Shown piece after piece: positions 53,415 through 62,625 of a DNA stretch of 64,000 bases. The notes below the pieces were generated by a model, which saw only the letters and a program-made list of their open reading frames with translations, was not told the origin of the DNA and did not search any database. The first letter of the stretch is position 1. Each line of letters starts with the position of its first letter. A program made the translations under genes and the position numbers. This DNA is from Mucispirillum schaedleri (GTDB taxonomy: Bacteria > Chrysiogenota > Deferribacteres > Deferribacterales > Mucispirillaceae), in the NCBI GenBank assembly GCA_949287985.1, contig CASEIN010000065.1, positions 62,001-126,000 on the forward strand, given 5' to 3'.

Positions 53415-54761
53415 ATGTATGCAGAATTTATAATTAAAAAAATGCAAGATTTTCAAAATGAAGATGCTTTCATTTTAAAAGATAAAGTATATAAATACAG
53501 TCAATTATTAGAACATTACAATAAAGCATTGCAAATACTTGATGAAAATAATGTTCAAAATGGAGATGTAGTATCATTAGAAGGTGATTTCTCACCAATC
53601 TCTACAGCTTATTTACTTGCATTAATCAATAAAAACTGCATAATTGTCCCTCTTACTAAAGCTTTAAAAGATAAAAAAGAAGAATTTATAAAGATAGCTC
53701 AAGCAAAATATGTTATTGTGCTAGATGATGAGGAGCTTGTAAGCATTACAGAAAGAAAATATAATACTAGTGAACCAGAACTATATAAATCATTAAGAGA
53801 AATTAACCACCCAGGCTTAATACTGTTTTCTTCTGGTTCAACTGGTGTTAGTAAAGGTGCTTTACATGATTTTGCAAAAATTTTAGAAAAATTTAAAATA
53901 GAACGCAAAACAAAACGAATGATTACATTTTTAATGTTTGACCATATTGGTGGAGTAAATACATTATTTTATAATATTTCAAATGGTGGCTGTGTTATAA
54001 CTATTAGAGATAGAACTCCAGATAATGTTTTAAGAATAGTAGAAAAATATAAAGTTCAAACTCTACCTGTTTCACCTACATTTATTAATATGATATTATT
54101 ATCAGAAGCATATAAAAAATACGATTTATCATCTTTAGAAACAGTATCTTATGGAACAGAAGTAATGCCAGAAAGCACTTTATTAAGGTTTAGCAGCCTT
54201 TTTCCAAATATTAGAATTTTACAAACTTATGGACTATCAGAAGTTGGTATATTAGATACCAAATCAAAATCAAATGATTCATTATGGGTAAAATTAGGTG
54301 GTGCAGGATTTGAAACGAGAGTTAGAAATAACATGCTAGAAATTAAAGCAAATTCTGGTATGTTAGGTTACTTAAATGCACCAAGCCCATATACAGAAGA
54401 TGGCTGGTTTATGACTATGGATATGGTAGAGCAAGATGGTGAATATTTTAAAATATTAGGCAGAAAATCAGAAATTATTAATGTTGGTGGAGAAAAAGTT
54501 TACCCTGCAGAAGTGGAAAGTTTCTTTTTAGAGATGCCTGGAGTAGAAGATATTGCTGTAAGAGGGGAAGAAAATCCTTTAATGGGAAATATTGTTTTTG
54601 CAAAATTTAAAATATCAACTGATGAAAGTAAAAAAGATTTCCAAAAAAGAATGAGAGAATTTGCAAAAGGTAAGCTGGAGTCCTATAAAATACCACAACA
54701 AATTGAACTTGTAAGTGAAGAAGAAATACATAGCGTAAGGCTAAAAAAGGATAGAAAATAA
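53415..54761 (+). CDS. AMP-dependent acyl ligase (acyl-CoA synthetase / DltA-like)
   Basis: The 448-residue adenylate-forming enzyme has FSSGSTGVSKG (138-148, A3), YGLSEVGI (A5), DGWFMTMD (A7), GRKSEIINVGGEKVYPAEVE (A8) and a C-terminal KKDRK with the likely catalytic Lys. It activates a carboxylic acid with ATP and probably loads it on the nearby ACP. It starts two bases after the SDR. The acid is not predictable from sequence; a fatty, hydroxy or aromatic acid is possible. It is a little shorter than typical fatty acyl-CoA ligases. Confidence 0.88.
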   Translation: MYAEFIIKKMQDFQNEDAFILKDKVYKYSQLLEHYNKALQILDENNVQNGDVVSLEGDFSPISTAYLLALINKNCIIVPLTKALKDKKEEFIKIAQAKYVIVLDDEELVSITERKYNTSEPELYKSLREINHPGLILFSSGSTGVSKGALHDFAKILEKFKIERKTKRMITFLMFDHIGGVNTLFYNISNGGCVITIRDRTPDNVLRIVEKYKVQTLPVSPTFINMILLSEAYKKYDLSSLETVSYGTEVMPESTLLRFSSLFPNIRILQTYGLSEVGILDTKSKSNDSLWVKLGGAGFETRVRNNMLEIKANSGMLGYLNAPSPYTEDGWFMTMDMVEQDGEYFKILGRKSEIINVGGEKVYPAEVESFFLEMPGVEDIAVRGEENPLMGNIVFAKFKISTDESKKDFQKRMREFAKGKLESYKIPQQIELVSEEEIHSVRLKKDRK

Positions 54762-54796
54762 ATTTTTGGGATCTTATATGATAGAGAGAAATATTT

Positions 54797-56293
54797 ATGC
54801 TTTTTAACTCAATTAATTTCTTAATTTTTTTCCCAATAGTTACCCTGCTTTACTTTATTATCCCCCATAGAGTAAGATATATTTGGCTTTTAATTGCCAG
54901 CTATTATTTTTATATGGCATGGAACCCAGTATATGCTTTATTAATGCTTACTTCCACCTTCATAACGTATTTAAGTGGTATCTTAATAGATAAGTCGAAT
55001 AATAGTAAACAAGACAATGCTGAAAAATTAAAGAAATTATGGGTAATATTAAGTTTAGTATTAAACCTTTCAATTTTATTTTTCTTTAAATATTTTTATT
55101 TTGCAGTAGATAATATAAATATATTATTATCTGCTCTTCATATTCAACTAATACAGCCGAAGTTTGATATAATACTGCCAGTAGGTATATCCTTTTATAC
55201 CTTTCAAGCATTAAGCTATACAATAGATATATATAGAAAAGAAGTGTATGCTGAGCGTAATTTTTTAAAGTATGCCCTTTTTGTATCATTTTTTCCACAG
55301 TTGGTAGCAGGTCCTATTGAAAGAAGTAAAAATTTATTAGTGCAGGTAAGCCAGAAGCATACATTTAGCTATGAAAGAATGCGAGATGGTTTACTATTAA
55401 TGCTCTTTGGCTATTTTTTGAAAATGGTAATAGCCGATAGAGCAGCCATATTAGTCAACCATGTATTTGAAAATTATGAAGCCTATGCAGGTATAGAAAT
55501 AGCCATTGCAGTAGTAATGTTTGCAGTGCAGGTATATGGAGATTTTGCAGGATATTCAGCAATAGCCATGGGAGCAGCCTGGGTAATGGGTTTTAAACTT
55601 ATGCAAAACTTTAACCACCCATATTTTGCTACATCAATACAAGATTACTGGGGCAGGTGGCATATATCTTTATCAACATGGTTAAGAGATTATGTTTATT
55701 TACCAATTATTTTTAGTGGTAAAAAATTGAGCAATTTAAGAAATTATTTTGCAATAATGGTAACATTTTTTATAAGTGGATTATGGCATGGAGCAAATTG
55801 GACATATGTTGTGTGGGGCTTATATCATGGATTTTGTATAGTAATAGCAGAGATAACTAATCCATATAAAAAGAAATTATATAAAAAATTGAAAGTAAAT
55901 ACTAAATGTTTTAGTTTTAGGCTTTTTGCAATAATAGTAACATTTATACTAGTAAATATAGGTTATTTAATCTTTAGAGCACCAGATTTTCACACAGCAT
56001 ATGAAATGTGGAAGCAAATGTTTAGTGTATGGAACCCATGGATATTTTTTGATAACTCCCTTTATGATATGGGGCTTGATAGAAAAGATTTCTGGGTGCT
56101 TTGTTTTTCCATAATGATATTATGGGTAGTATCATTTATGCAGGAAAGGGGCATAAAGATAAGGGAAAGTCTAGCACAGCAAAATTTAGTTTTTAGATGG
56201 TTAGTCTATTTACTTGCAATATTTGGAATACTAACATTTGGTATATATGGTCCAGAATATGATGCGACACAGTTTATATACTTTCAGTTTTAA
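54797..56293 (+). CDS. MBOAT-family O-acyltransferase (intact)
   Basis: The 498-residue polytopic acyltransferase of the AlgI/DltB family has SFYTFQALSYTIDIYRKEV, FPQLVAGPIERSKNLL, QVYGDFAGYSAIAMGAAWVMGF, DYWGRWHISLSTWLRDYVYLPI and FISGLWHGANWTYVVWGLYHG with the catalytic His. Unlike the MBOAT upstream, it has no poly-G tract. It should move an acyl group across the membrane to a glycan or to an SGNH partner. It follows the ligase by 35 bp and precedes an SGNH-like gene by 11 bp, as dltB stands beside dltA and dltD. Confidence 0.92.
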   Translation: MLFNSINFLIFFPIVTLLYFIIPHRVRYIWLLIASYYFYMAWNPVYALLMLTSTFITYLSGILIDKSNNSKQDNAEKLKKLWVILSLVLNLSILFFFKYFYFAVDNINILLSALHIQLIQPKFDIILPVGISFYTFQALSYTIDIYRKEVYAERNFLKYALFVSFFPQLVAGPIERSKNLLVQVSQKHTFSYERMRDGLLLMLFGYFLKMVIADRAAILVNHVFENYEAYAGIEIAIAVVMFAVQVYGDFAGYSAIAMGAAWVMGFKLMQNFNHPYFATSIQDYWGRWHISLSTWLRDYVYLPIIFSGKKLSNLRNYFAIMVTFFISGLWHGANWTYVVWGLYHGFCIVIAEITNPYKKKLYKKLKVNTKCFSFRLFAIIVTFILVNIGYLIFRAPDFHTAYEMWKQMFSVWNPWIFFDNSLYDMGLDRKDFWVLCFSIMILWVVSFMQERGIKIRESLAQQNLVFRWLVYLLAIFGILTFGIYGPEYDATQFIYFQF

Positions 56294-56304
56294 GGGTGTA
56301 TTAA

Positions 56305-57702
56305 ATGAAAAAATTAATGTATTCAGTATTATTTATTTCGATCTGTATATTAATTTTAAATAAAATAGAATATATATATACATATAAACAAGATAGCACA
56401 TTATCAAAAAGTTTGTATTATAAAGAAAAAAATATATATGATATAATATTCATGGGTAACTCCATGATGTTTTATGGTATATCACCATTACACCTTTACA
56501 ATTATTATGGTCTAAGTTCGTATAATTTATCATTACCAGGAGCACAATTTGATGAAATATATTCTTTAACAGAAGAAATAATCAAATACAAAAAGCCAAA
56601 AATAATTGTATTAAACTATAACCCACTACTTTATGATGGTAGTAATAATGTATTTAGTAAAGGTAATATATCAACAATAAAGGATTTTATAATCAGATAT
56701 AAAATATATTTAAAAAATTATAACTACATTGAAGCATTTAAAAATAGTAGTATACTTTATTTATTTCATAATAGATGGAAAAATATTGATAAAAATGATT
56801 TTGGATTTAATTCGTATTTAAGGGGATATGCATCAAGTGCAGATGTAGTAGAACAAACATATATTGAATCAAACGATAAGTATCAGTTCTTAAATTCACA
56901 TAAGAATAATTTTGATAAATATATATTACTACTTGAAAAACATAATATTAAAGTTGTATTTGTAGCAATGCCAACATCTGATAAAAGGGGTGAATTTTCA
57001 GAAATATTCATAGATTCTATAAAAAAATACTTAAATAAGAGAAATGTTGAGTTCCTTGATTTGTCAAATACTAATATATTTGACTTTAAAAAAGATTTTC
57101 AATCTTCTCGTCATCTAAATTATTTGGGGGGGGGAAAGTTGATGAAATATAGTAATTTCATACCTCATATAATGAAAGAATATAACTTACAAGACCATCG
57201 AAATAATACAGATTATGTAAAATGGACTAATGATTATAAAAGATTAAAACATAAAATAATGAATGAAAATATAAGAAAAACGGATAATTTAGCAACATGG
57301 TTTACATTGGTTAATAGTGGTAATTATAGTATTATGATTACTAGTATTGGGACAGTAATGCATGTTTTACCTCAAAACTTAAAAAATGAGTTAAGTAAAT
57401 TAGGTTTAAATAAATTTATAACTTTGAACAGTAATGATAATTATGCAGCCGTAATTTATAAGTCAATAAAATTATATGAAAATTTATCAAGTTCTAGTAT
57501 TGAATATAAAAAAAGAATATCAAATAAATATAATTTATATGTATTATCAAGTTTATATAAAGGCAGTATAAAAATTAGTGGAAAAGAAAGTGCAATCAAT
57601 CAATTTGGTTTAAATATCGTAGTTTATGATCATATATATAATGAAATTGTAGACTCTATTAGATTAGAATCAAATAATTTTGATATTATAAAAAGATACT
57701 AA
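56305..57702 (+). CDS. Phase-variable SGNH-like envelope protein with ILEI-like C terminus, ON
   Basis: The 465-residue protein has an N-terminal membrane anchor (about 5-20) and a SGNH/DltD-like domain: DIIFMGNSMMFYGISPLHLY (Ser block), LPGAQFDE, KIIVLNYNPLL and SRHLNYLGGGKLM (late His block). The glycines of this last block are coded by nine G at 57126-57134, in frame here. A C-terminal domain (about 330-465) has NYSIMITSIGTVMHVLP and INQFGLNIVVYDHIYNEIVDSI, like the halves of an ILEI/FAM3 domain in swapped order. It is paralogous to 58040-59428. Confidence 0.78.
   Translation: MKKLMYSVLFISICILILNKIEYIYTYKQDSTLSKSLYYKEKNIYDIIFMGNSMMFYGISPLHLYNYYGLSSYNLSLPGAQFDEIYSLTEEIIKYKKPKIIVLNYNPLLYDGSNNVFSKGNISTIKDFIIRYKIYLKNYNYIEAFKNSSILYLFHNRWKNIDKNDFGFNSYLRGYASSADVVEQTYIESNDKYQFLNSHKNNFDKYILLLEKHNIKVVFVAMPTSDKRGEFSEIFIDSIKKYLNKRNVEFLDLSNTNIFDFKKDFQSSRHLNYLGGGKLMKYSNFIPHIMKEYNLQDHRNNTDYVKWTNDYKRLKHKIMNENIRKTDNLATWFTLVNSGNYSIMITSIGTVMHVLPQNLKNELSKLGLNKFITLNSNDNYAAVIYKSIKLYENLSSSSIEYKKRISNKYNLYVLSSLYKGSIKISGKESAINQFGLNIVVYDHIYNEIVDSIRLESNNFDIIKRY
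57126..57134 (+). repeat. Poly-G tract (G9) in the SGNH-like gene
   Basis: Nine G in the frame TTG GGG GGG GGA AAG. One base less gives GAA AGT TGA and one more gives GTT GAT GAA ATA TAG, so either slip truncates the protein at about residue 280. Confidence 0.95.
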
Positions 57703-58039
57703 AATAATTATTGGATATATCCATATAGCTTTATAATCATGATATACACAAAAAATCAAATAAGTGAAAAGATATTTAAAGATTTAGTTTATTTTAATTG
57801 TATAGTTTAAATTATTAAAATAAGTATTGTGATTAAAATTGAATTAAAGAAAATATTTGCATGTATAATAAGACGTTATAAAAATTAAAATACTTAATTA
57901 TTATATAAAATATTATACAAAAATATATTTTTATAAATATTAAAAAATAATTAATAAACAATATAAAAATATGATGTATATTTACGATAAAGAATAAAAA
58001 TTTTATAAATTTGTTATTTTTAAAGATATAGGTGATAAA
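57703..58039. other. AT-rich gap between the two SGNH-like paralogues
   Basis: 337 bp with no supportable ORF. TATAAT at 57864-57869 with TTGAAT 19 bp upstream is a weak possible promoter for the second paralogue. Nothing else is seen. Confidence 0.4.
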
Positions 58040-59428
58040 ATGAAATACAAAAATATAATTTTATCAATTGTATTTACTTTTGTTGTAATAATTATATATT
58101 TTCAGTGGGAAAAAGTTATACAAATAAAACGTGATGAAGATCATGGTCAGTTTTTTCATGAAAAAAATATAGATGTAGTGTTTATTGGTACAAGTAAAAC
58201 TTGGATGGCTTTTAGTCCTATGTATATTTGGGATAAATATGGTATTGTAAGTTATAACAGAGGTTCTTCTGGTCAATCATATAAAATGAGTTATTTTCTA
58301 ATGAAAGATGCAGTTGAAAATCATAATGCAAAAGTAATAGTTTTTGATATTAGTTATTTATTATCAGTATCTGATCCTTATGAATCTGTAATTAGCAATA
58401 TATTAAACATGATACCTCTAACAAATAGATATCAAGCATACAAGGAACTATTTGGAAAAGATTTAGACTTTGATAAAGTAAATATTGCGGCAAGATTTCA
58501 TACAAGATGGAAAGAATTAAAGAAAAATGATTTTACATACAATTCATATATGAAGGGATTGTATGACTATCCGTTTATGAGATATGATGGTGAAATTAAG
58601 TTTTCAAAACATGAGGTGCAATTAAGTCCAGAAACAATAAAGTATGCAAAACTTTTTCAGGAATATGCAGATAAAAATGGAGTTAAACTCATTTTTATAG
58701 ATATTCCTGCAATAAATATGGATTTAGGTTATGGAGAGGCATTTGGGAAATTAGCAAAAAAAGAAGGTTGGATTTATTTTAATTATAATAAATTAGCAAA
58801 AGATATAGGATTTGACTATAAATATGACTTAGTTGATGTAGGACATACTAATACGGAAGGTGGTTCTAAAATATTAAATCATTTAATACCATATCTTATT
58901 AGTGTTTATAATTTACAATCTAAAAAAAATGATATAGAATATACACAATGGAACAATGATTATAAAAAATATATGAGACATATGATCAGAAAAAAAATAA
59001 AAGGAATAGATAATATTGATGATTGGTTTAGTATGGTATATAAAGATAATTATTGTATAACAATTATAAGTGTCGGGGAAATTATGTCTTTGATACCAAA
59101 AACTATAAAAGATGAATTAAACAAAATGGGTTTAACAAAATACAACACAATAAATAATAAAGACAATTATATTGCAATAATAAATGATAAAAATGTAGTT
59201 TATGAAGAAAAATCAGTAGATAAAATTGAATATAAGAGTAGAATAAATGATATATATAATTTGTATGTATTGTCGAGTCCTGATGCATGGGGTATAAAAA
59301 TTAGTGGTTACTTACGATCTATAAATCAATATGGATTAAATATTGTTGTATATGACAATAATGATAAAACAATTGTGGATTCCATTCTGTTAAGTCCAGT
59401 AAATTTTAAAGAAATAATAAGAAATTAA
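58040..59428 (+). CDS. SGNH-like envelope protein with ILEI-like C terminus (no G tract)
   Basis: The 462-residue paralogue of the preceding gene has the same order: N-terminal anchor, DVVFIGTSKTWMAFSPMYIW (Ser block), KVIVFDISYLL, LVDVGHTNTEGGSKILNHLIPYL (Asp/His block) and a C-terminal domain with NYCITIISVGEIMSLIP and INQYGLNIVVYDNNDKTIVDSI. The glycines that the paralogue codes with G9 are written here with mixed codons (GAA GGT GGT TCT), so this copy is not switchable at that site. It probably acts with the MBOAT in the same acyl transfer, or on another sugar. Confidence 0.78.
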   Translation: MKYKNIILSIVFTFVVIIIYFQWEKVIQIKRDEDHGQFFHEKNIDVVFIGTSKTWMAFSPMYIWDKYGIVSYNRGSSGQSYKMSYFLMKDAVENHNAKVIVFDISYLLSVSDPYESVISNILNMIPLTNRYQAYKELFGKDLDFDKVNIAARFHTRWKELKKNDFTYNSYMKGLYDYPFMRYDGEIKFSKHEVQLSPETIKYAKLFQEYADKNGVKLIFIDIPAINMDLGYGEAFGKLAKKEGWIYFNYNKLAKDIGFDYKYDLVDVGHTNTEGGSKILNHLIPYLISVYNLQSKKNDIEYTQWNNDYKKYMRHMIRKKIKGIDNIDDWFSMVYKDNYCITIISVGEIMSLIPKTIKDELNKMGLTKYNTINNKDNYIAIINDKNVVYEEKSVDKIEYKSRINDIYNLYVLSSPDAWGIKISGYLRSINQYGLNIVVYDNNDKTIVDSILLSPVNFKEIIRN

Positions 59429-59490
59429 AAAGTAATTATAATAAAATATTATATAAGAAAATTAATTGAATTAAAGAGGTAATGCCAATA

Positions 59491-59997
59491 ATGAATGATA
59501 AAATAAACATAAAAGAAAGTCCTATATATAAAATATTGCCAATGATATATATATGCATTGTTATTTTAATTATTTTTACTTTTATTTTAACAATATATCT
59601 ATCTTATAAAATTACACCTGCTATAAATATAACGAAGTATGATTTAGATAATAATACAATACAGTTTTATATTGATGATATAAATATAAAAGGAAATGCA
59701 CTTTCTATATTTGGCTGGGCATTTAAGATCGGTGAAGATATTAAATTATATAAAAGTCACTATGTGTTATATGATGAAATGGAGGACAAATATATAAAAC
59801 TAAATACAAAAATGGTTATTCGTCCCGAGGTTGCAGAGAAATTAGAAATAAATAATGATATAAAACATTGTGGAATGCATAGTATGGTGGATATAAAAAA
59901 TTTTGATAAAAACCATACATATAAATTATACATATTATATGAAAATAACAATAATAAACTTCTTAAAAATACTGATAAAGAAATAAAGTTTAAGTAA
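59491..59997 (+). CDS. Small single-pass membrane protein of the polysaccharide locus
   Basis: The 168-residue protein has one membrane helix (about residues 15-38) and an external domain of about 115 residues, rich in beta strands: ALSIFGWAFKIGEDI, YVLYDEMEDKYIKLNTKMVIRPEVAEKL, CGMHSMVDIKNF and TYKLYILYENN. The GWAF and RPEV phrases resemble small beta-sandwich domains found at the ends of membrane proteins in other glycan loci. ATG 59491 shares the spacing AGAGGT plus ten bases with the next gene; ATG 59482 is an alternative. The function is not recognised. Confidence 0.65.
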   Translation: MNDKINIKESPIYKILPMIYICIVILIIFTFILTIYLSYKITPAINITKYDLDNNTIQFYIDDINIKGNALSIFGWAFKIGEDIKLYKSHYVLYDEMEDKYIKLNTKMVIRPEVAEKLEINNDIKHCGMHSMVDIKNFDKNHTYKLYILYENNNNKLLKNTDKEIKFK

Positions 59998-60013
59998 AGA
60001 GGTAGATGGTTCT

Positions 60014-61393
60014 ATGAATAAAATAAGGGAAATGTATTATAAGTGGTATTCTGGATTATTATTACTTTTATTATATTATATTATAATTCATTTATTTATG
60101 AATAGTTCTTTTGGTGATGATATTAGATATAAAAATTATTGGCAAGATTATAGAGAATGGATCAAATATTTATACCAGAACTGGACTATTCGACCATTAC
60201 CTGATACAATATCAGCTCTTATTTTAAATTATAATATTTGGATATGGCGTATATTAAATATTATAATTTTGGTATCAATACCATATTTAATAAATTTAAT
60301 TATATTTGGTCACAAATATAAGCAATATATAAACTATATTATTTCTTTATGGTTACTATACCCTTTAACACATCAATCAACTGCCGGATGGGTTGTAACT
60401 ACAGTTTATTATATTTGGGGCATATTCTTTGGTCTTTATTGTATATTAATACTAAAAAAAATTATTTTTAGAGAGCATATACAATTATACCATTATATAT
60501 TTGGTATATTTGCAATAGCATATACAACTTCATCAGAACAAAATGCTGTAATATTTATTTTAATATTACTTTCAACAGGAATATATGGTTTTAGAAATAA
60601 AATAGGAATAAAATACATAATGATATTGTTTATAATTACTTTATGCAATATCTTGATATATATGTTATCTCCAGGAAAAGCAAATAGATATATAATAGAA
60701 CATCAATGGTTTATTGATTATTCAATGCTAACACTACCAGATAAAATACATCGTGGTTTTATAGAAATTACAACTAATTTATTTATGAATGTGAACTTGT
60801 TAAATATTGTTTTGTGTTTATTTGTCTTCTATTCCGTATGGGTATTAAACAAGAATAAGTTAATAAGAACTATGGCTGCTATACCACTTATGATACAAAT
60901 TCTTTTTGGCATATTTCATGAACAATTAAATTCGTGGTTTCCTGAAGTAATGAAGTATATTCCAAACATGACTAGCTATTATAATGGATTTAGTCAATAC
61001 AGTGGTATTATTACTTTTGATAATTATTTTCAAATAACAACATATATTCCATTGATAATTATGATTATATCTTGCTGTTTTTTGACAATTTCAATATATT
61101 ATAGTTTTTCATCAAAAATCGTTGGTATATCAGCATCGTTATTATACGCTATCGGTATCATATTAACAACAGCTATTGGATTATCACCGACATTATATGC
61201 TTCATCACACAGGACACATACGCTTTTATATATAATTATAATAATGATTATAAGTTTGATGTATTATTACAATGAATATATGTTTACAGTAAAACAAAAA
61301 AAATCTATAAAATATATTTTATTATTTATTGCTTATTTTTCATTATTTATACAAACAATATTAATAATTGAACTTTTTGAGAAATTCCATTAA
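60014..61393 (+). CDS. Polytopic membrane protein, possible Gtr-like glycosyltransferase
   Basis: The 459-residue protein has about 10-11 membrane helices. An early acidic loop, SSFGDDIRYKNYWQDYREW and RPLPDTISALIL, lies after TM1, where GT-C enzymes keep their catalytic acid. Its look resembles DUF6056 / GtrC-like proteins that transfer a glucosyl or similar residue from a lipid carrier in the periplasm. The nearby GT2 of GtrB type would make that lipid-linked sugar. AGAGGT precedes the ATG. The family call is tentative. Confidence 0.65.
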   Translation: MNKIREMYYKWYSGLLLLLLYYIIIHLFMNSSFGDDIRYKNYWQDYREWIKYLYQNWTIRPLPDTISALILNYNIWIWRILNIIILVSIPYLINLIIFGHKYKQYINYIISLWLLYPLTHQSTAGWVVTTVYYIWGIFFGLYCILILKKIIFREHIQLYHYIFGIFAIAYTTSSEQNAVIFILILLSTGIYGFRNKIGIKYIMILFIITLCNILIYMLSPGKANRYIIEHQWFIDYSMLTLPDKIHRGFIEITTNLFMNVNLLNIVLCLFVFYSVWVLNKNKLIRTMAAIPLMIQILFGIFHEQLNSWFPEVMKYIPNMTSYYNGFSQYSGIITFDNYFQITTYIPLIIMIISCCFLTISIYYSFSSKIVGISASLLYAIGIILTTAIGLSPTLYASSHRTHTLLYIIIIMIISLMYYYNEYMFTVKQKKSIKYILLFIAYFSLFIQTILIIELFEKFH

Positions 61394-61485
61394 ATTTATT
61401 GCTGCGTTATATAATAAGAAATTATAATAAAAATTTTTATATAATATAAAATAGTTTGTATTAATACGGCAATATTAAGGGACTT

Positions 61486-62625
61486 ATGAATTACGATGTA
61501 ATAATAATTGGTGCAGGATTATATGGTTTATATTCTGCCGAATTAATTGGAAGAATTAGGGGGGGGGAATTTGGCAAACGCATATTAGTGCTTGAAAGAG
61601 ATGCTGCGCCTTTTATGCGTGCAACCTATATAAATCAAGCACGCGTTCACATGGGTTATCATTACCCTCGTTCTTATTCTACCGCTATAAAATCACGCAA
61701 TTATTTTGAAAGATTTGTAGAAGATTATGGGTTTTGTATAAAAGATGATTTTAAAAAAATATACGCAACAAGTGCAAATTTTTCATGGACCAATGCTAAA
61801 GAGTTTAGAAAATTTTGCATGGATACAAATGTTATGTGTTCAGAAGTTAATCCATATGAATACTTTAACGCAGGTATGTGCGACGGTGTTTTTGAAACTC
61901 AAGAATATACATATGATGCTAAAATTTTATTAGAACATTTATATAGTAAAATAAGTACATATAAAAATGTGGAAATTAAATACAATGCGTATATTGATAC
62001 TATTATCCAAGAAAATGATAAATATATTATATCATTAAAAGATGGAAGTAAATTTGAAACAGAGTTTATACTAAATACTACATATGCTTCAGTAAACCAA
62101 ATTATAAATAAGCTTGGTTTTCAGCCCTTAAAGATAAAATATGAATTATGCGAAATAATACTTTGCAATACTAATGGTGCATTAAAAGATGTGGGTATAA
62201 CTGTAATGGATGGGCCATTTTTTTCTATTATGCCATTTGGTAAAACAGGGCTTCACTCTCTTACATCGGTAACATTTACGCCACATATAACAAGTTATAA
62301 TGACCTGCCAACTTTTAAATGCCAGCAATTATGTAATAGTGATTATTGCTCCAGTGAATTTTTGGGTAACTGTAATGAATGTGATTTTAAACCACAAACA
62401 GCATATCCATATATGTCCCGTCTTGCTAAAAAATATTTAAATGAGAAATATTCTAATTTCACATACAGCAGCAGTTTGTTTTCTATGAAGCCAATATTAC
62501 AGGCATCAGAAATAGATGATTCAAGGCCAACAATCATTAAAGAATTTTCAGAAAAACCTAAATTTATTAGTGTATTATCTGGAAAAATAAACACGGTGTA
62601 TGATTTAGATGAGGTGATTTTATGA
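61486..62625 (+). CDS. Phase-variable FAD-dependent oxidoreductase, ON
   Basis: The 379-residue flavoprotein has DVIIIGAGLYGLYSAELI (FAD Rossmann), RILVLERD, INQARVHMGYHYPRSYST and a C-terminal region with paired Cys (CSSEFLGNCNECDFKPQTAYPYMSRL). Nine G at 61559-61567 code for part of IRGGEFG, between the first Rossmann helix and strand two; the frame is open here. A DAO-type sugar or amine oxidase that alters a polysaccharide component is a fair guess from context. Its 3' end overlaps the GT2 gene by ATGA, so truncation could also lower GT2 expression. Confidence 0.82.
   Translation: MNYDVIIIGAGLYGLYSAELIGRIRGGEFGKRILVLERDAAPFMRATYINQARVHMGYHYPRSYSTAIKSRNYFERFVEDYGFCIKDDFKKIYATSANFSWTNAKEFRKFCMDTNVMCSEVNPYEYFNAGMCDGVFETQEYTYDAKILLEHLYSKISTYKNVEIKYNAYIDTIIQENDKYIISLKDGSKFETEFILNTTYASVNQIINKLGFQPLKIKYELCEIILCNTNGALKDVGITVMDGPFFSIMPFGKTGLHSLTSVTFTPHITSYNDLPTFKCQQLCNSDYCSSEFLGNCNECDFKPQTAYPYMSRLAKKYLNEKYSNFTYSSSLFSMKPILQASEIDDSRPTIIKEFSEKPKFISVLSGKINTVYDLDEVIL
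61559..61567 (+). repeat. Poly-G tract (G9) in the FAD oxidoreductase gene
   Basis: Nine G in the frame AGG GGG GGG GAA. G8 leads to a TAG and G10 to a TGA within about 12 codons, so both slips leave only some 35 residues. Confidence 0.95.
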
